Positions 61,900-64,000 of a stretch of 64,000 nt of DNA are shown here, one piece after another. The DNA is from Spirodela intermedia (lineage: Eukaryota; Streptophyta; Magnoliopsida; Alismatales; Araceae). The stretch lies in assembly GCA_902729315.2 (NCBI GenBank), contig LR746265.1, positions 69,501 to 133,500 of the forward strand, read 5' to 3'. A program made the translations under genes and the position numbers. How positions within the stretch are numbered: the first letter of the stretch is position 1; each line of letters opens with the position of its first letter. The notes beneath the pieces were generated by a model, which had not been told where the DNA came from, made no database searches, and was given only the letters and a program-made list of their open reading frames with translations.

Positions 61900-64000
61900 A
61901 TGGGTCTAGTCCGGACTCCGAGCATGAGAAGCGGAGACCTCCTGGAAGGCATGATCAACGAGTACGTCGTCGGAAAGGGAAGCAAGATGAGGCTCTCCAA
62001 GGGAACGCCGTCCCGCATCGTCGCCGCTCTCACTTGTCTCCAGTTCGCCTTCGCGATGTACGCCACCTTCCTCCTCTACTACATGAGCCCCTCGGTGGAC
62101 CTGCGGCCGAAGCCCGAGTTCTCCTGGGCGACCAACATCGTCCAGCACTGGAAGCAGATGGTCCTGCCGGGCTTCCAGGGGACCGCCGCGGTACTGACCC
62201 CCGAGGAGGCCTGCGAGCACGAGCAGATTGACTTCGTGCAGAAGAAATCCGACGACGCGGTGATGATCGGGTTCAAGAGGTATCTCTACGACGAGGTGCT
62301 GGATTTCCAGAGGAGGACTTTGGGCTCCGAGACTCTGGCGGAGCTCATGGCCATGAAGTCCAAGTGGAAGAGAGGCGGGCCCGACGTCCCCAAGATCACC
62401 GTCATCTTGAACCATTTCAAGAGGAAGACCCTCTGCTCTCAGCTCGACTCTCTGCTTCACCAGACGGTTCCCTTCCACAACGTGTGGGTGCTCTCCTTCG
62501 GGAGCCCCAACGAGCTCTCCCTCAGGAAGATCGTCGAGAGCTACAACAACTCGAAGATCAGCTTCGTCAGCTCGAGCTACGACTTCAAGTATTACGGCAG
62601 ATTCCAGATGGCATTGCAGTCGGAGGCGGACTTCATCTACATCCTCGACGACGACATGATCCCCGGCAGGAGGATGCTGGAGATCCTGTCCCATGCGGGC
62701 GGCACCGACAAGTACAGGAACTCCGTTCTGGGAAGCATCGGGAGGATCCTGCCGTTCAGGCAGAAGGATTTCTCCTTCCCCAGCTACAGGAAGTTCCGAT
62801 CCAAGGAGGCCGGTCTTTACCTTCCCGACCCCGCCTACGACATCACCGTCGACAGGGTGGTGCAGGTGGACTTCCTCTCCAGCTCGTGGTTCCTCTCCGC
62901 CGATCTCGTGAAGACCTTGTTCGTGGAGACGCCCTTCACGTGGATGACCGGAGAAGACCTCCACCTGAGGTGAGCTCGCCGTACCCTTTTTCTTCTCCCT
63001 GTTGTTAAACCTCGTCCCCGAGGCCCTGCGCTCTGCTCTGACTGGAGACGGGGGTGGCTCTTCTTCGTTGTGGCACAGCTACCAGCTTCAGAAGTACAGG
63101 GGCGCGGGGTCCTTCGTGTTGCCCGTGGACCCGAGCGACAAAGAGACGTGGGGGGACAGTGAGCACCGTCTCGCCTACGTGTCGGAAACGACCGTCATCT
63201 TCAAGGATATTGTCCAGGTTAGGGACGACCAGTGGTGGCGCGCTCTCTCCACTGGCTACATCACTCAGTGGGCCGCGATGAACCCCCAGAAGATCGACGC
63301 CCTCTTCTACGCCCACTCCATCGACGAGGTCAGGGCCCTCGCCCCCCTCCTGGAGAAGTTCCGCACCACCGTGGGGAAGAAGGCCTACATCGCCGTCTCC
63401 GGTGGCGGGTACTGCCCCTGCGAGGACGCCGCCGTGGTGCTTAAGTGGCCTAGAGGGGTGTGCAAGGAGAGGAGGTTCAAGATCTTCGACCTGGGCGCTG
63501 GAGCCATCTCGGGGATTTCCAACTCAGAGGTGCCCCTGCTTCAGACCGTATACTCCAGCGTCAAGGGGCTGCTGAAGATCCACAACCCCAGCCTGCTGAT
63601 CACCGTCGACGACCTCGATCCCAGCGTGAGAAGCGCTCTGAAGACGGCCGCAGAGGGCAGCGAGAACGGCACAATCTTTGTCGCTCTGCCCAGGACCGCT
63701 GTGCCCAAGGCCCTCTGGATGGCGGACCTGAGGTCGACCGCACTGGCGAGTAAGAAATGAACGCCCCCCCTCCCCCCACCCCGGTTCCTCCCATCCCATC
63801 CCACGACTCGTTGTTCGAAGCTGACGGCCTGATCTCGATTCATTGCTGCAGACTGGAACAAGATGAGGATCTCGGTGAACATAATCACGCAGAACCGGGT
63901 GAACTCCCTTCAGAGGCTCCTCCGGTCCCTCGACGGCGCCTTCTACCTCGGAGACGAGATCCCCGTAAGCTTCAACATGGACAGCATGGTAGACGAGGCG
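61900..64000 (+). CDS. family-2-like glycosyltransferase, Golgi type II membrane protein (3' end outside window)
   Basis: Exons 61900-62969, 63079-63749 and 63852 to the window edge; 630 codons so far, open at the right end. A short basic N-terminus, one membrane span at about 40-62 (VAALTCLQFAFAMYATFLLYY), then a lumenal catalytic region: KITVILNHFKRKTLCSQLDSLL opens a GT-A fold, and ADFIYILDDDMIPGRRML holds the acidic metal-binding triplet at 250-252. Later blocks: TWMTGEDLHL joined to SYQLQKYRGAGSFVLPVDP across junction 1, WGDSEHRLAYVSETTV, and NKMRISVNIITQNRVNSLQRLL, which looks like the start of a second glycosyltransferase-type segment. I recall plant proteins of this architecture (Arabidopsis At5g12260 type), annotated only as glycosyltransferase family 2-like; the sugar and acceptor are unknown. 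Strong GC bias in the exons. Confidence 0.88.

Overview
The window is nuclear DNA of a flowering plant. Nearly every gene is split by spliceosomal introns and encodes a recognisable plant protein, several with plastid or mitochondrial targeting. Spacers carry CT/GA microsatellites and mononucleotide runs. Some genes are very GC-rich and single-exon or nearly so (AGP-like protein, lipase, first exon of the glycosyltransferase), while others (IspG, epsin) are AT-rich with many introns. Such bimodal GC content is common in monocots, so a monocot or monocot-like lineage is a guess; the species cannot be read from the sequence.

Layout, left to right: the 3' end of CDC5 (+, 542-1860, cut by the left edge); an organellar YrdC/SUA5 threonylcarbamoyl-AMP synthase (+, 3446-5771); a plastid tyrosine/tryptophan permease-like transporter (+, 6289-8631); plastid HDS/IspG of the MEP isoprenoid pathway (+, 10163-16497, 19 exons); an AGP-like secreted proline-rich membrane protein (-, 17924-18466); an ER protein disulfide isomerase ending in KDEL (-, 19234-23545, 12 exons); an 84-residue plant-conserved protein of unknown function whose last exon lies behind a 3.3 kb intron (+, 24078-27860); a MAGL1-like monoacylglycerol lipase (-, 28651-29658); a 7.35 kb GC-rich spacer without a supportable gene; the cytokinin-activating enzyme LOG (+, 37010-39993); the mitochondrial import-motor subunit PAM16/TIM16 (+, 41085-45468); a clathrin-interactor epsin (+, 48950-54690, 13 exons); a 7.2 kb spacer with a probable decayed Ty1/copia remnant; and the first 630 codons of a family-2-like glycosyltransferase (+, 61900 to the right edge).

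The exon structures were built by hand from conserved protein sequence and splice sites, and reading frame is kept across every junction. I see no operon, CRISPR array, insertion sequence, phage or defence system, and nothing that amounts to a new multi-gene system. The genes are mostly housekeeping and functionally unrelated. The features most worth a second look are two probable GC-AG introns in the IspG gene, a PAM16 start codon that forms an exon's entire coding content, the small unknown-function gene and its shared upstream region with PDI, a foldback cluster inside that gene's large intron, a 46-base G run upstream of LOG, and the next-to-each-other placement of a plastid tyrosine transporter and a plastid isoprenoid enzyme.
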